From assembly GCF_021026315.1 (NCBI RefSeq), contig NZ_JAJNCX010000006.1, forward strand, positions 1 to 64,000: a DNA stretch of 64,000 nt, in the 5' to 3' direction. The position numbers and the translations under genes are program-made. Within the stretch, counting starts at the first letter, position 1, and the number at the start of each line of letters is the position of its first letter. Of the stretch, positions 1 to 9,221 are shown in pieces. This DNA comes from Rhizobium sp. C4 (GTDB lineage: Bacteria > Pseudomonadota > Alphaproteobacteria > Rhizobiales > Rhizobiaceae). A model generated the notes under the pieces. The model was not told the origin of the DNA. It was given only the letters and a program-made list of their open reading frames with translations, and ran no database searches.

Positions 1-29
1 CTGAACTGACCTTCCCGACGAACTGACAT
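1..29 (-). CDS. Possible start of a truncated gene at the left edge
   Basis: Only nine codons are inside the window, so the product cannot be identified. An ATG on the minus strand at position 29 begins a frame reading MSVRREGQF that stays open to the edge. It is preceded by a strong Shine-Dalgarno sequence (GGAGG, plus-strand 37-41) with a 7-nt spacer. That ribosome site is the only real evidence for a gene. The other minus-strand frame starting upstream has no comparable site. Confidence 0.35.
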
Positions 30-88
30 CCCACCGCCTCCAGCCGCTGCAGAACCAGTGAATCATATCAGTGGAATTTTGCAACGGT

Positions 89-188
89 CCCCTTGTGGGG
101 GAGATGGCGGCAGCCAGAGGGGGTCTTTGCCGCGAACGCAGCAGCGAGCGGAAATAAAGACCCCTCCCCAACCCTCCCCACAAGGGGG
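89..188. repeat. Palindromic intergenic repeat, rhizobial mosaic type
   Basis: The ends are inverted copies: CCCCTTGTGGGGGAG at 89-103 and CTCCCCACAAGGGGG at 174-188. An inner inverted pair, GGGGTCTTT and AAAGACCCC, sits between them. Similar CCCCTTGTGGGGGAG-type ends occur in intergenic palindromes throughout Rhizobiaceae (RIME-like elements). Related modules occur here near 31.9 kb and 46.2 kb. The family name is my inference. Confidence 0.6.
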
Positions 189-216
189 AGGGAGAGTGAC
201 CGCCTCACCCTGCCTA

Positions 217-684
217 TCAAATCTCGATCAACCCGACCTTCTTCACCTGCCGGATCGTCAGCATGGTGCGCACGGTGTCGACATTCTCGTCCGCCGCCAG
301 TTGCTCGATGACGAAATCCTGGAACGCGGTGAGGTTCTCGGCGACGCAGTGGAGGAGAAAGTCGCTTTCCCCCGACACCATCCAGGCCTGCCGCACCAGC
401 GGCCATTTGCCAGTCGCGGCGGAAAAACTCTTGAGGTTTGCTTCCGACTGATGCTTCAGGCCGACCATGCAGAATGCCGTCAGGTCCATGCCGAGCTTCG
501 GCCCGTTGAGGATGGCGCGATAGCCCTCGATGATGCCCGTATCCTCGAGCCGGCGAACGCGGCGGAGACAGGGCGGGGCGGAGATGCCGGCGCGGCTTGC
601 CAGCTCGACATTGGTGATGCGCCCGTCCGCCTGCAGCTCCCGAAGGATTCTGATGTCGATCGCGTCGAGTTCGGCACGGAACAT
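217..684 (-). CDS. Lrp/AsnC family transcriptional regulator
   Basis: The 155-aa product has the usual length and layout of this family. An N-terminal winged helix-turn-helix (about residues 6-60; LDAIDIRILRELQADGR, then the recognition region around SRAGISAPPCLRRVRRLE) is followed by a RAM/AsnC ligand-binding domain (about 70-150). Such proteins bind DNA as dimers or octamers and respond to amino acids. I chose the ATG at 684 because the family domain begins there; the frame is open further upstream but adds about 50 unrelated residues. It is divergent from trxB with about 210 bp between. The effector is unknown. Confidence 0.85.
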   Translation of the reverse strand: MFRAELDAIDIRILRELQADGRITNVELASRAGISAPPCLRRVRRLEDTGIIEGYRAILNGPKLGMDLTAFCMVGLKHQSEANLKSFSAATGKWPLVRQAWMVSGESDFLLHCVAENLTAFQDFVIEQLAADENVDTVRTMLTIRQVKKVGLIEI

Positions 685-793
685 GAAGGGTCCAAAAGCT
701 TGGGAATCGGCTGAAATGTGTGCTTTAGCTATGACAGGACGCGAGTTTACGCACAAGCGGGCGCGGCTTTCTGTTGGTAAGCAGTACTGTCCC

Positions 794-822
794 TTGAAAC
801 TACCCCCTCCCGCCTCATAAAT
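794..822 (+). promoter_or_regulatory. Candidate sigma-70 promoter of trxB
   Basis: TTGAAA (794-799) and ATAAAT (817-822) are separated by 17 nt, about 70 nt upstream of the trxB start. A TGAAACT/AGTTTCA inverted pair (795-801 and 831-837) brackets the promoter and could bind a regulator. This is pattern matching only. Confidence 0.4.
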
Positions 823-892
823 AACGGTCAAGTTTCATGGTCGCGGCGCGCATCCCGTTTGCGCCTGTCTGCCCGCGCGAAAGGATCAGTCC

Positions 893-1858
893 ATGTCCAA
901 CCGTCACGTCAAGGTTCTCATCATCGGCTCCGGCCCGGCCGGCTACACCGCCGCCATCTATGCCGCGCGCGCCATGCTGCAACCTGTGCTGATCGCCGGC
1001 CTCGACCAGGGCGGCCAGCTGATGATCACCACCGATGTCGAAAACTATCCGGGCTACGCCGATCCGATCCAGGGTCCGTTCCTGATGGAGCAGATGCTGA
1101 ACCAGGCAACCCATGTCGGCGCGGAAATCGTCAACGACATCGTGACCAAGGTCGACCTCTCGCGCCGTCCGTTCACCGTTGTCACCGACAGCGGCGCGAC
1201 CTGGACGGCAGATACGCTTGTCATCTGCACCGGCGCCAAGGCCAAGTGGCTCGGCATCGACTCGGAGAAGACCTTCCAGGGCTTCGGCGTTTCCGCCTGC
1301 GCCACCTGCGACGGCTTCTTCTATCGCAACAAGGACGTGATCGTGGTCGGCGGCGGCAACTCCGCCGTCGAGGAAGCGCTCTATCTTTCCAATATCGCGA
1401 AGTCCGTCACCGTCGTTCACCGCCGTGACTTGTTCCGCTCGGAAAAGATCCTGCAGGAACGTCTGTTCGCGAAGGAGAACGTCAAGATCATCTGGAATGC
1501 CGAGATTGCCGAAATCATCGGCGACGCCTCCCCCGTCTCGGTCACCGGAGTGAAGCTGCGCAACACCAAGACCGGCGAAGTGACCGAACATGCCACCAAC
1601 GGCGTCTTCGTCGCCATCGGCCATGCCCCAGCGGTCGAACTCTTCGAAGGCCAGCTGCGCCAGAAGCCGAACGGTTATCTGTGGACAGCGCCCGATTCGA
1701 CTGCCACAAATGTCGAGGGGGTTTTCGCAGCAGGTGACGTTACGGACGACACATTCCGACAGGCCATCACGGCTGCCGGCATGGGCTGCATGGCAGCGCT
1801 CGAAGCCGAGCGCTATCTGGCCGGTCATCTTGCAGCGCCTGCTGTCGCCGCCGAGTAA
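893..1858 (+). CDS. trxB: Thioredoxin reductase (NADPH)
   Basis: Flavoenzyme of the cytoplasm that passes electrons from NADPH through FAD to thioredoxin. At 321 aa it has normal length. The FAD-binding Rossmann motif GSGPAG lies near residues 13-18, the redox-active CATC disulfide at 136-139 followed by D140, and the NADPH-binding GGGNSA at 153-158. The C-terminal FAD motif contains AAGDVTD. It is followed after 29 bp by the LysR gene lsrB, the usual rhizobial arrangement. That fits a shared role in oxidative stress. Confidence 0.97.
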   Translation: MSNRHVKVLIIGSGPAGYTAAIYAARAMLQPVLIAGLDQGGQLMITTDVENYPGYADPIQGPFLMEQMLNQATHVGAEIVNDIVTKVDLSRRPFTVVTDSGATWTADTLVICTGAKAKWLGIDSEKTFQGFGVSACATCDGFFYRNKDVIVVGGGNSAVEEALYLSNIAKSVTVVHRRDLFRSEKILQERLFAKENVKIIWNAEIAEIIGDASPVSVTGVKLRNTKTGEVTEHATNGVFVAIGHAPAVELFEGQLRQKPNGYLWTAPDSTATNVEGVFAAGDVTDDTFRQAITAAGMGCMAALEAERYLAGHLAAPAVAAE

Positions 1859-1887
1859 CTAGAAGTTCATGACCTAAGGGGAACGGC

Positions 1888-2790
1888 ATGGGCGGACCGC
1901 TGGACTGGGACAAGCTGAGAATCTTCCATGCCGCTGCGGAGGCAGGGTCGTTCACGCATGCCGCCGAGAGCCTGCATCTGTCGCAATCTGCCATCAGCCG
2001 GCAGGTCAGCGCGCTGGAAAGCGATGTCGGCTGCAAGCTGTTTCACCGCCATGCGCGCGGCCTGATCCTGACGGAACAGGGGGAGCTGCTCTATCGCACC
2101 GCCCATGATGTGCTGATGAAGCTGGAAACGGTGAAGATCCAGCTCACCGAAACCACCGAGAAGCCGAGCGGCAAGCTGAAGGTCACGACCACGGTCGGCC
2201 TCGGCCAGGGCTGGCTGACCGACAAGATCCAGGAATTCCTCAACCTCTACCCCGACATGCAGGTCCAGCTCATCCTCGACAACGAGGAGCTGGACGTGAA
2301 CATGCGCCATGCCGACTGCGCCATTCGCCTGCGCCAGCCGCAGCAGTCTGACCTCATCCAGCGCAAGCTCTTCACCGTGCACATGCATGTCTATGCGGCT
2401 CCCGCCTATCTGAGCCGTCACGGCGAGCCGCAGTCGCTGGAAGACCTCGACAAGCATCGCATCATCACCTTCGGCGAGCCGGCGCCCGGCTATCTCCTCG
2501 ACGTCAACTGGCTGGAAATCGCCGGTCGCTCCTCGGACAATCCGCGCACGCCGCATCTGCAGATCAATTCGCTCAGCGCCATCAAGCAGGCGGCGCTGAA
2601 GGGGATCGGCATCGCCATGCTGCCCGACTATATCGTCGGCCGCGATCCGGGCCTCGTCCAGCTCGTCACCAATGCCGACGTGCCGTCCTTCGACACCTAT
2701 TTCTGCTATCCGGACGAGATGAAGAACGCCGCCAAGCTGAAGGTCTTCCGCGACTTCATCGTCGCCAAGGCTCGCAACTGGAACTTCTGA
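1888..2790 (+). CDS. lsrB: LysR-type regulator LsrB/VtlR
   Basis: The 300-aa LysR protein has a winged helix-turn-helix at about residues 5-64 (AAESLHLSQSAISRQVSALE) and a periplasmic-binding-like effector domain at about 93-290. Position next to trxB and upstream of an AbcR-like RNA matches LsrB of Ensifer and VtlR of Agrobacterium and Brucella. Those proteins control oxidative stress, lipopolysaccharide and AbcR sRNA genes. Cysteines lie at 49, 144 and 273. The ATG follows AAGGGGAACGGC. Downstream is a hairpin terminator at 2908-2930. Confidence 0.88.
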   Translation: MGGPLDWDKLRIFHAAAEAGSFTHAAESLHLSQSAISRQVSALESDVGCKLFHRHARGLILTEQGELLYRTAHDVLMKLETVKIQLTETTEKPSGKLKVTTTVGLGQGWLTDKIQEFLNLYPDMQVQLILDNEELDVNMRHADCAIRLRQPQQSDLIQRKLFTVHMHVYAAPAYLSRHGEPQSLEDLDKHRIITFGEPAPGYLLDVNWLEIAGRSSDNPRTPHLQINSLSAIKQAALKGIGIAMLPDYIVGRDPGLVQLVTNADVPSFDTYFCYPDEMKNAAKLKVFRDFIVAKARNWNF

Positions 2791-2907
2791 CGCATTTCAA
2801 AGTCTCGGAATCACCCCGCCCATATTGAAGGCAGGTACGGTTAACGCCTATATTTGAGGCATAAACCTATCAGCTTCAGTGAATTCAAGACGCCCGTCAA
2901 AAAACTT

Positions 2908-2930
2908 GCGTGATAAAACACGCATTTTTT
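2908..2930 (+). terminator. Rho-independent terminator after lsrB
   Basis: A 5-bp stem (GCGTG, 2908-2912, with CACGC, 2919-2923) and an ATAAAA loop are followed by A and six T residues (2925-2930). It lies about 120 nt after the lsrB stop and before the sRNA candidate. Confidence 0.7.
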
Positions 2931-3063
2931 GACCAATAGGTAAATTAAAAAGATATTTAATTACAATGACTTACGAACGGAACGCCCAGAGCCATGCGCG
3001 GCAAGCATGGCTGACATGCAGGCATCGTCCTTGTTTACTGCCTAATTTGGCACCATATCACGC

Positions 3064-3181
3064 TCAGTTGTTGAGCTTAGCGGTTTTCCTCCCAGTGCCG
3101 TTGCAACAACTGTTCCCCTCTGGAGGTTTTTACCTTCACAACTATACGGGCCCGAGAGAAATCTTGTGGCCCATTTTTTTT
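3064..3181 (+). ncRNA. abcR: AbcR-type (alpha-r15) small regulatory RNA candidate
   Basis: The stretch has the three-hairpin layout of AbcR RNAs. First comes a GCTCA/TGAGC hairpin (3062-3076). A middle domain carries two unpaired C-rich anti-Shine-Dalgarno motifs (CCTCCCAG near 3088-3095 and GTTCCCCTCTG near 3112-3122). The last is a terminator hairpin, GGGCC/GGCCC with eight T residues (3148-3181). AbcR RNAs bind Hfq and repress ABC transporter mRNAs. In rhizobia the gene lies next to lsrB/vtlR, and VtlR activates it. A CTTGTT (3030) to CATATC (3054) promoter-like pair gives a start near 3064. Only one copy is seen; Agrobacterium carries two in tandem. The exact 5' end is inferred. Confidence 0.72.
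3148..3181 (+). terminator. Terminator of the AbcR-type sRNA
   Basis: GGGCC (3148-3152) pairs with GGCCC (3168-3172), with a GAGA/TCTT inner stem, and is followed by T at 3174-3181. This is a textbook intrinsic terminator on the plus strand. Confidence 0.8.
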
Positions 3182-3261
3182 GCTTGAAATTCAGCTTGAG
3201 GCTCGCCGCGGCAAAGGCGAGCGCGGCGTCACCACCGCGCTCCGCTGAAGCACTGACAGGT

Positions 3262-3984
3262 TCAGCCGACGGCGACCGTGTCGGCAGGCGCGTTGACGTC
3301 GGCGCCATCGACATAGCCGTTGTTGAAGGTCTGGATGACCTCCTTGAGCTGTGTCACGAGATCCTGAGCGAGCGCTTTCATGTCAGGCTTGGCATCCGCG
3401 CCCTCCGCCCCCGCCGCATGATGCGCGGCACCGGCCTTGCCGTGCTCAGCCTTCAGGTTGGCGGCAAACTGATCCTCGCTGATCGAACCCGTGCCTTGCG
3501 TGTCGATCGACTTGAAGATCTTGGTCGCATCGTCTTCCGACATGTCCTTCGGACGTCCGGCGAGGAATTCGGCAAGCGAGACGGAGCCGCTCTTGTCGGT
3601 ATCGATCTTGGCGAAGGCCTTCGAGGCCTTGTCCGCGTCACCTGCGCCGTGATGGCGATGATGGCCGTGGACCGCCCCGCCCTGCAGCGGGTCGGTCTGC
3701 TGCGTGCCATCGGTGGCCGACGAATATCCCGTCGTCGAGGACGCACCGCTCTTGAGCGCCTGGATCTCCATCATCAGCGAGGTGATGGTGGAGTTTGCCT
3801 GCGCGCCAACGCCTGTCGTGTCGTCGGTGCTGAGCACGCTGGCCAGCGATGGAACGGTCTTCGCTTGCGTCGCCGGTGTTGTGCCGGTTGGATCCGTGTC
3901 CGTATCCTGGTTCGCTCCGAGCAATTGGGACAATGCATTGGGGTAGACGGTTGAGCCGCCTGGTGATGACATAATAGAAGTCAT
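3262..3984 (-). CDS. EF-hand domain protein, His-rich linker
   Basis: The predicted 240-aa protein has a Ser/Thr/Ala-rich N-terminal half, a His-rich stretch (about residues 107-112) and two EF-hand loops. Loop one, D128 to E139, has the canonical DxDxSG pattern. Loop two, D161 to Q172, ends in Gln and has Gln at position 3, so it may bind calcium poorly. I see no signal peptide. Two ATGs lie at 3990 and 3984. The GAGGAG directly abuts the first, so the second, with a 6-nt spacer, is the better start. Function unknown; calcium binding is inferred from the loops. Confidence 0.75.
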   Translation of the reverse strand: MTSIMSSPGGSTVYPNALSQLLGANQDTDTDPTGTTPATQAKTVPSLASVLSTDDTTGVGAQANSTITSLMMEIQALKSGASSTTGYSSATDGTQQTDPLQGGAVHGHHRHHGAGDADKASKAFAKIDTDKSGSVSLAEFLAGRPKDMSEDDATKIFKSIDTQGTGSISEDQFAANLKAEHGKAGAAHHAAGAEGADAKPDMKALAQDLVTQLKEVIQTFNNGYVDGADVNAPADTVAVG

Positions 3985-4107
3985 GCTCATCTCCTCATGA
4001 GATTGCGATTGAAGTCACCACTCGCCGCTGTCCCCAAGCGTGAGAAGCGGCCTCACTAGGCTCCCGAAAGCTTGAGCCAGGATTGCGTTTTCATGAGAGA
4101 ACGCACG

Positions 4108-4137
4108 AAAAAACCGCCGGACTTGCGCCCGACGGTT
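4108..4137 (-). terminator. Terminator of the aminotransferase gene
   Basis: On the minus strand AACCGTCGG pairs with CCGGCGGTT (one G-T pair), loop GCGCAAGT, followed by a T tract (plus-strand A at 4108-4113). It lies about 30 nt past the aatA stop. Confidence 0.85.
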
Positions 4138-4165
4138 CCAAATAGTCAGAAATGTCCGCTCGATC

Positions 4166-5455
<1,290 letters not shown>

Positions 5456-5585
5456 TTATGTCGAAACAAACCCCGCATTTCAAGTCAATTCGGGCAATGC
5501 ATGCTTCAATTTTGGAGATCCCATGGAAATCATGGACAACGCGTGGAGATACGATGGAGCCGCTTAATCGGCAATTAAGGAATTC

Positions 5586-6530
5586 ATGTTATTCCGAGGG
5601 TTGATTGTATCAATTTGCCACCGGATTGACTTGATGACTGCATCCAGCATCTTTTCACGCTTGCAACGCCTGGAGGACGGCACTTATGTCGCCACCTACG
5701 GCGGCTTCGTGCTCCAGACAGCGCTTCAGCCGATCTTCGGCGAGGACGCCAATGGCGATCTGCTGCTGGCAGCCTTCGAAGGTCTCGTCCGCGCCAAGCG
5801 CGGCAACGAGCCGGTCGCCCCGTCGCAATTCTTCCCGCAGGTGAACCCGGCTGATCTTCCGGAAGTCGACAGCCTGCTGCGCACGCTGCACATTCTCAAT
5901 ACCGGCCTGCTGAGCCGCCGCTCCGTCAAGCTCTTCGTCAACTTCCATCCCGGCATGTTCCTGACGCTGCAGGCGATCCGCCACGAAGTGGACCGCATCG
6001 CGCTCGCCACGCACGAAGCGGGGATGAAGCCGGAGCAGATCGTCTGCGAAATCACCCGCAAGAAGAACGAGGACCTGAAGGCGATCACCCATTTCGCCAA
6101 CAGCCTGCGTGAACTCGGCTTCAAGACCGCCGTCGACGAATATGGCGCGCAGGACAGCGACGCCGAGCGCGTGGCGATCCTCAAGCCCGAATTCGTGAAG
6201 TTCGAAACCACCTGGGTTCTGGAATTCATGCAGGACCCGACAGGCTTCGCGCTTCTGAAGGTCATGGTCGAGCAGTTCATGGAACGCGGCATCCAGCCGA
6301 TCTTCGAAGGTCTCGAAGAACTGTCGCAGGTCGAGCTCTGCCAGGAACTCGGCGTGCCGCTCATGCAGGGCTACGTGCTCGCCCGCCCCGAAATCGCACC
6401 GACGAGCTTCAACCGTACCTATCCGGAGCCCTTCGAGCATGTCCGCTCGCAGACACAGGCTCCGCGCGCCTCGATGCCGTCTTTCGGCACCGCGCGCCGG
6501 GCATCGTCCTTCGGCAAAAGAGGGGCATAA
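5586..6530 (+). CDS. EAL-domain protein with altered active site
   Basis: A single EAL domain covers residues about 30-275 of 314, with no GGDEF, sensor or membrane segment. Most phosphodiesterase positions are present: E65 (in EGL instead of EAL), N119, E155, K205, E241 and Q261. However, the metal-binding DDFG motif reads DEYG (184-187), and the following loop, usually GTGYSS, reads AQDSD. Loss of the loop-6 sequence usually means weak or no c-di-GMP hydrolysis, so it may be a c-di-GMP effector or have diverged. The ATG at 5586 has AAGGA upstream; ATG 5634 is an alternative without a good site. Confidence 0.8.
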   Translation: MLFRGLIVSICHRIDLMTASSIFSRLQRLEDGTYVATYGGFVLQTALQPIFGEDANGDLLLAAFEGLVRAKRGNEPVAPSQFFPQVNPADLPEVDSLLRTLHILNTGLLSRRSVKLFVNFHPGMFLTLQAIRHEVDRIALATHEAGMKPEQIVCEITRKKNEDLKAITHFANSLRELGFKTAVDEYGAQDSDAERVAILKPEFVKFETTWVLEFMQDPTGFALLKVMVEQFMERGIQPIFEGLEELSQVELCQELGVPLMQGYVLARPEIAPTSFNRTYPEPFEHVRSQTQAPRASMPSFGTARRASSFGKRGA

Positions 6531-6552
6531 GCCCCTCTCCCGGTCCTGACCG

Positions 6553-7059
6553 TCACTTTCCGGCCGTTACCATGACATTGTAGACATCCGCCGATGTCTT
6601 TCCGGCAGCCTCCGCCATCGCCTTCATAGGCGTCGCTGCGTCCGCATTGGCAAAGCCCGCCGCCTTCAGCTTCTCGACCAGCACATCCGGCGTGACACCC
6701 AGCACGGGCGCGACAGCGGCCGGCGTCGAGGCCAGCATCGTGGCGGCGAGCGCGAATTGCGGCGGCCCGCTCCGCTCCCCTTCCGCACCCGCGGGCGCAA
6801 GGCCGAAGGCGGCAACCGCGGCGATACCCGCAGCAAGGCTGAGCGGCATCGCCGCGCGTTTAAAATAGTTTAAGAACGGACGCCAGTTTCGCCACATGTG
6901 CAGGACGAACGGTACAATCAGAAGCAGGCTGAGCCATTCGTGCACACCATGCAACCAAGCCGGTCCAAGATGGAAGAAAATGATCACGCCGGATATCAGC
7001 GAGATCACGAAAAGTGATGTCATCGATGGGGTCGCATAACGCAGTAAAACGTCTTTCAT
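6553..7059 (-). CDS. DUF4405-type membrane protein
   Basis: The 168-aa protein has two or three hydrophobic segments near residues 12-30, 38-56 and 70-92. The N-terminal half carries histidines inside or next to them (FFHLGPAWLHGVHEW and VLHMWRNW). That pattern is typical of DUF4405, a family related to membrane cytochrome b proteins, and the histidines may bind heme. The C-terminal half is Ala-rich, probably periplasmic, with a repeated-looking helix-rich end. AAAGGAG lies 7 nt before the ATG. No neighbour suggests an electron-transfer partner, so function is unknown. Confidence 0.7.
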   Translation of the reverse strand: MKDVLLRYATPSMTSLFVISLISGVIIFFHLGPAWLHGVHEWLSLLLIVPFVLHMWRNWRPFLNYFKRAAMPLSLAAGIAAVAAFGLAPAGAEGERSGPPQFALAATMLASTPAAVAPVLGVTPDVLVEKLKAAGFANADAATPMKAMAEAAGKTSADVYNVMVTAGK

Positions 7060-7434
7060 GTCCGGTCTCCTTTGTGCTTCGCACCATTGATATCAACCGG
7101 CCTAAACCTGAATCAAACCATTGTAAAACAACATTGAAATAATTTTCATCGGCGCAACATGGCTTCACGATTGCGCCACAAAACTTAACATTGCCCGCTC
7201 TCGGCGACAGCCATGGCACGACGCTGTCACACAAGTTTCGCGCGTGCCTTGAATTGGTCACGATATTTCTCGCCTCACGTCACAATTTGACCCGTCTGAG
7301 GCCACGATGAGCCGTTTTAAAATAGGACATCGACGGTCGTGCCGCCTGTGCCCGAGGAAACAGCCTCCGGACGACCGGATCGATAGAGACATTGCTGGCC
7401 AGTCCAACGGCCGGCAGGAAGATTGGGGAAGATC
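7060..7434. other. Divergent intergenic region, 375 bp
   Basis: This lies between two divergent membrane-protein genes and must hold both promoters. The part nearest the left gene is AT-rich. I find no convincing small gene, RNA hairpin with a T tract, or clear promoter pair. Confidence 0.5.
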
Positions 7435-7959
7435 ATGTTTCTGGAAGACGAACTGGAATACACAAGACTGAAGCGCAACGACAACATCATGGGTTGGCTC
7501 GCGATCGTGTTCGTGGCCGCGCTCGTCTTCATGTTCGCCGGCATCATGAACTCCGCCTCGGCGACCGGTTCCAGCCCCGCCTCGATCCACCATGCCGCAC
7601 CGGCCATCACCGAACAGGCGCGTCCGGACCTCTTTGGCACGCAGGCGAGCGTCGCTGCAGGCCATGCGATGATCGTTGCCTTCGAAGTTCAGAAGGCGGC
7701 CCCCTCCGTCAAGGACGCCGGCCATGCAAGCGAGATCGCCTCTGCGGGCACCCACGTCGCCGCCCGTTCCTTCTCGACCGCAGCACCGGATGAGGCCGAG
7801 GTCGCTCATCCGGTGGCCCTCACGCTGGCCGATCGCGACATCCAGTCCGGCGTACTCCTCATCTCCTTCGCGCTCATGGGTGCCAGCTTCGTCATGCTGA
7901 CATTCGGCGGCCCTCGCGGCGGCAAGCGGGAGGACGAGGACGCCATCGATGCCCTCTGA
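7435..7959 (+). CDS. Hypothetical two-span membrane protein
   Basis: Not recognised. The 174-aa protein has a short charged N-terminus, a membrane segment at about residues 19-38, an Ala/Ser/His-rich loop of about 100 residues (probably periplasmic), a second segment at about 140-158, and a charged acidic tail. The ATG at 7435 has GGGGAAG 4 nt upstream. The frame also contains a TTG at 7423, which falls inside that ribosome site and is unlikely. It overlaps the next gene by 11 nt, so the two are probably co-translated. Confidence 0.65.
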   Translation: MFLEDELEYTRLKRNDNIMGWLAIVFVAALVFMFAGIMNSASATGSSPASIHHAAPAITEQARPDLFGTQASVAAGHAMIVAFEVQKAAPSVKDAGHASEIASAGTHVAARSFSTAAPDEAEVAHPVALTLADRDIQSGVLLISFALMGASFVMLTFGGPRGGKREDEDAIDAL

Positions 7960-8176
7960 ACAGGAAGACCGGCAACCGCAGCCACTGGCCATCCGCCTGG
8001 CCATCGCTCTGATGCTGCTGGTGGCCCTCTCCGGCCTCGCCCTGCTCGGCAACGGACTTTACATCCTCGCCCGAGCCGAATTCTCGAATGTTCTGCAAAA
8101 CAGCACGGCGGAACACCGCGTGGCCAATTCGCCGTGCCAGCCGACATCCTGCCCTGAAGACGAGACACGGAGCTAA
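7949..8176 (+). CDS. Small single-span membrane protein
   Basis: Not recognised. The 75-aa product has one hydrophobic segment at about residues 14-37, and a C-terminal tail with two cysteines (CQPTSC). The ATG lies inside the last codons of the preceding gene in another frame, an 11-nt overlap that suggests translational coupling. The two membrane proteins may work together; nothing shows how. Confidence 0.6.
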   Translation: MPSEQEDRQPQPLAIRLAIALMLLVALSGLALLGNGLYILARAEFSNVLQNSTAEHRVANSPCQPTSCPEDETRS

Positions 8177-8327
8177 GGGCAAGGCGCGCGCACCTTCGAA
8201 CGTCACGCGGCCCATTCCACAGAGGGCTGCATTTCGTCCCGCTCCCCTTGAGCCCTTGGTAAGCGACTGCTAGAAGACCGGCCATCGTTGCGCGCACCGC
8301 CGCCCACTCCCCCGCACAAGGCCTCCC

Positions 8328-9221
8328 ATGTCTCGCCTGCAAGCCAATCTTTGCCTTCTTCTCGCCGGAGCCATCTGGGGTGGAGGCTTTGTGGTCCAGT
8401 CGAGCGCCATGAAGTCGCTGGGCCCGTTCTGGTTCATCGGGCTGCGGTTTCTGGTCGCGACGGTCGCAGTTGCCCCCTTTGCCTGGCGGGAAGCCAAGCG
8501 CGCGGCAACGCCGGTCACGACCCGCAGCTACGCCGCCTTCACGGCCATCGGCCTTGCGCTCTTCGCCGGTGCCGTCACCCAGCAGATCGGCCTGCTGACG
8601 ACCACCGTCACCAATTCCGGCTTCCTGACCGGTCTCTATGTGATCATGGTGCCGATCCTCACGGTCGTCATCCTGCGCCGTTCGCCGCACTGGATCATCT
8701 GGCCCGCCGCCACGCTCGCCCTCATCGGCATCTTCCTGCTGAGCGGCGGGGCGATCTCCAGCCTCTCCTACGGCGACATGATGACCATCGTCTGCGCCTT
8801 CTTCTGGTCCGTGCAGGTCTTCCTCATCGGCATCTTCGCGACGCAGAGCGGCAGGCCGCTCATGCTGTCGGCCTGGCAGTTCGGCGTGACCGGGATTTGC
8901 GCCACCGCTGCGGCGATCCTGCTGGAGCCGATTTCGTGGGAAGCGATCAGAGCCGCAGGCTTCGAAATCGCCTATGCGGGCGTCTTCTCCTCCGGTCTTG
9001 CCTTCAGCCTCCAGGTCATCGGACAGCGTTACACGACAGCGCCGCAGGCCGCGATATTCCTGTCGTCCGAAGCATTGTTTGCAGCAACCTTCGGGGCGAT
9101 CATTCTGGGCGAAACCATAAGCCCTCTCGGCTATGTCGGCTGCGCAGTCATATTCCTTGCAATGCTGCTTGTTGAAATCGTTCCGGAAATACTCTCCCGC
9201 CGGGCACGATCGGCAGCATAA
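8328..9221 (+). CDS. DMT superfamily (EamA) transporter
   Basis: The 297-aa integral membrane protein has about ten hydrophobic segments arranged as two repeated EamA halves (residues about 5-135 and 150-285). The N-terminal GAIWGGGF and the second-half start match the drug/metabolite exporter family. These usually export amino acids, metabolites or toxic compounds across the inner membrane; the substrate cannot be told. It appears monocistronic. Confidence 0.88.
   Translation: MSRLQANLCLLLAGAIWGGGFVVQSSAMKSLGPFWFIGLRFLVATVAVAPFAWREAKRAATPVTTRSYAAFTAIGLALFAGAVTQQIGLLTTTVTNSGFLTGLYVIMVPILTVVILRRSPHWIIWPAATLALIGIFLLSGGAISSLSYGDMMTIVCAFFWSVQVFLIGIFATQSGRPLMLSAWQFGVTGICATAAAILLEPISWEAIRAAGFEIAYAGVFSSGLAFSLQVIGQRYTTAPQAAIFLSSEALFAATFGAIILGETISPLGYVGCAVIFLAMLLVEIVPEILSRRARSAA

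Noticed and set aside
3201..3224. GCTCGCC/GGCGAGC hairpin just after the EF-hand gene
   Set aside because: It is a strong stem but lacks a T tract on the minus strand, so I do not call it a terminator.
5601..5613. TTGATTGTATCAA, resembling a FNR/FixK site at the EAL gene
   Set aside because: The half sites are spaced by 3 nt instead of 4, and it lies downstream of the likely start codon at 5586.
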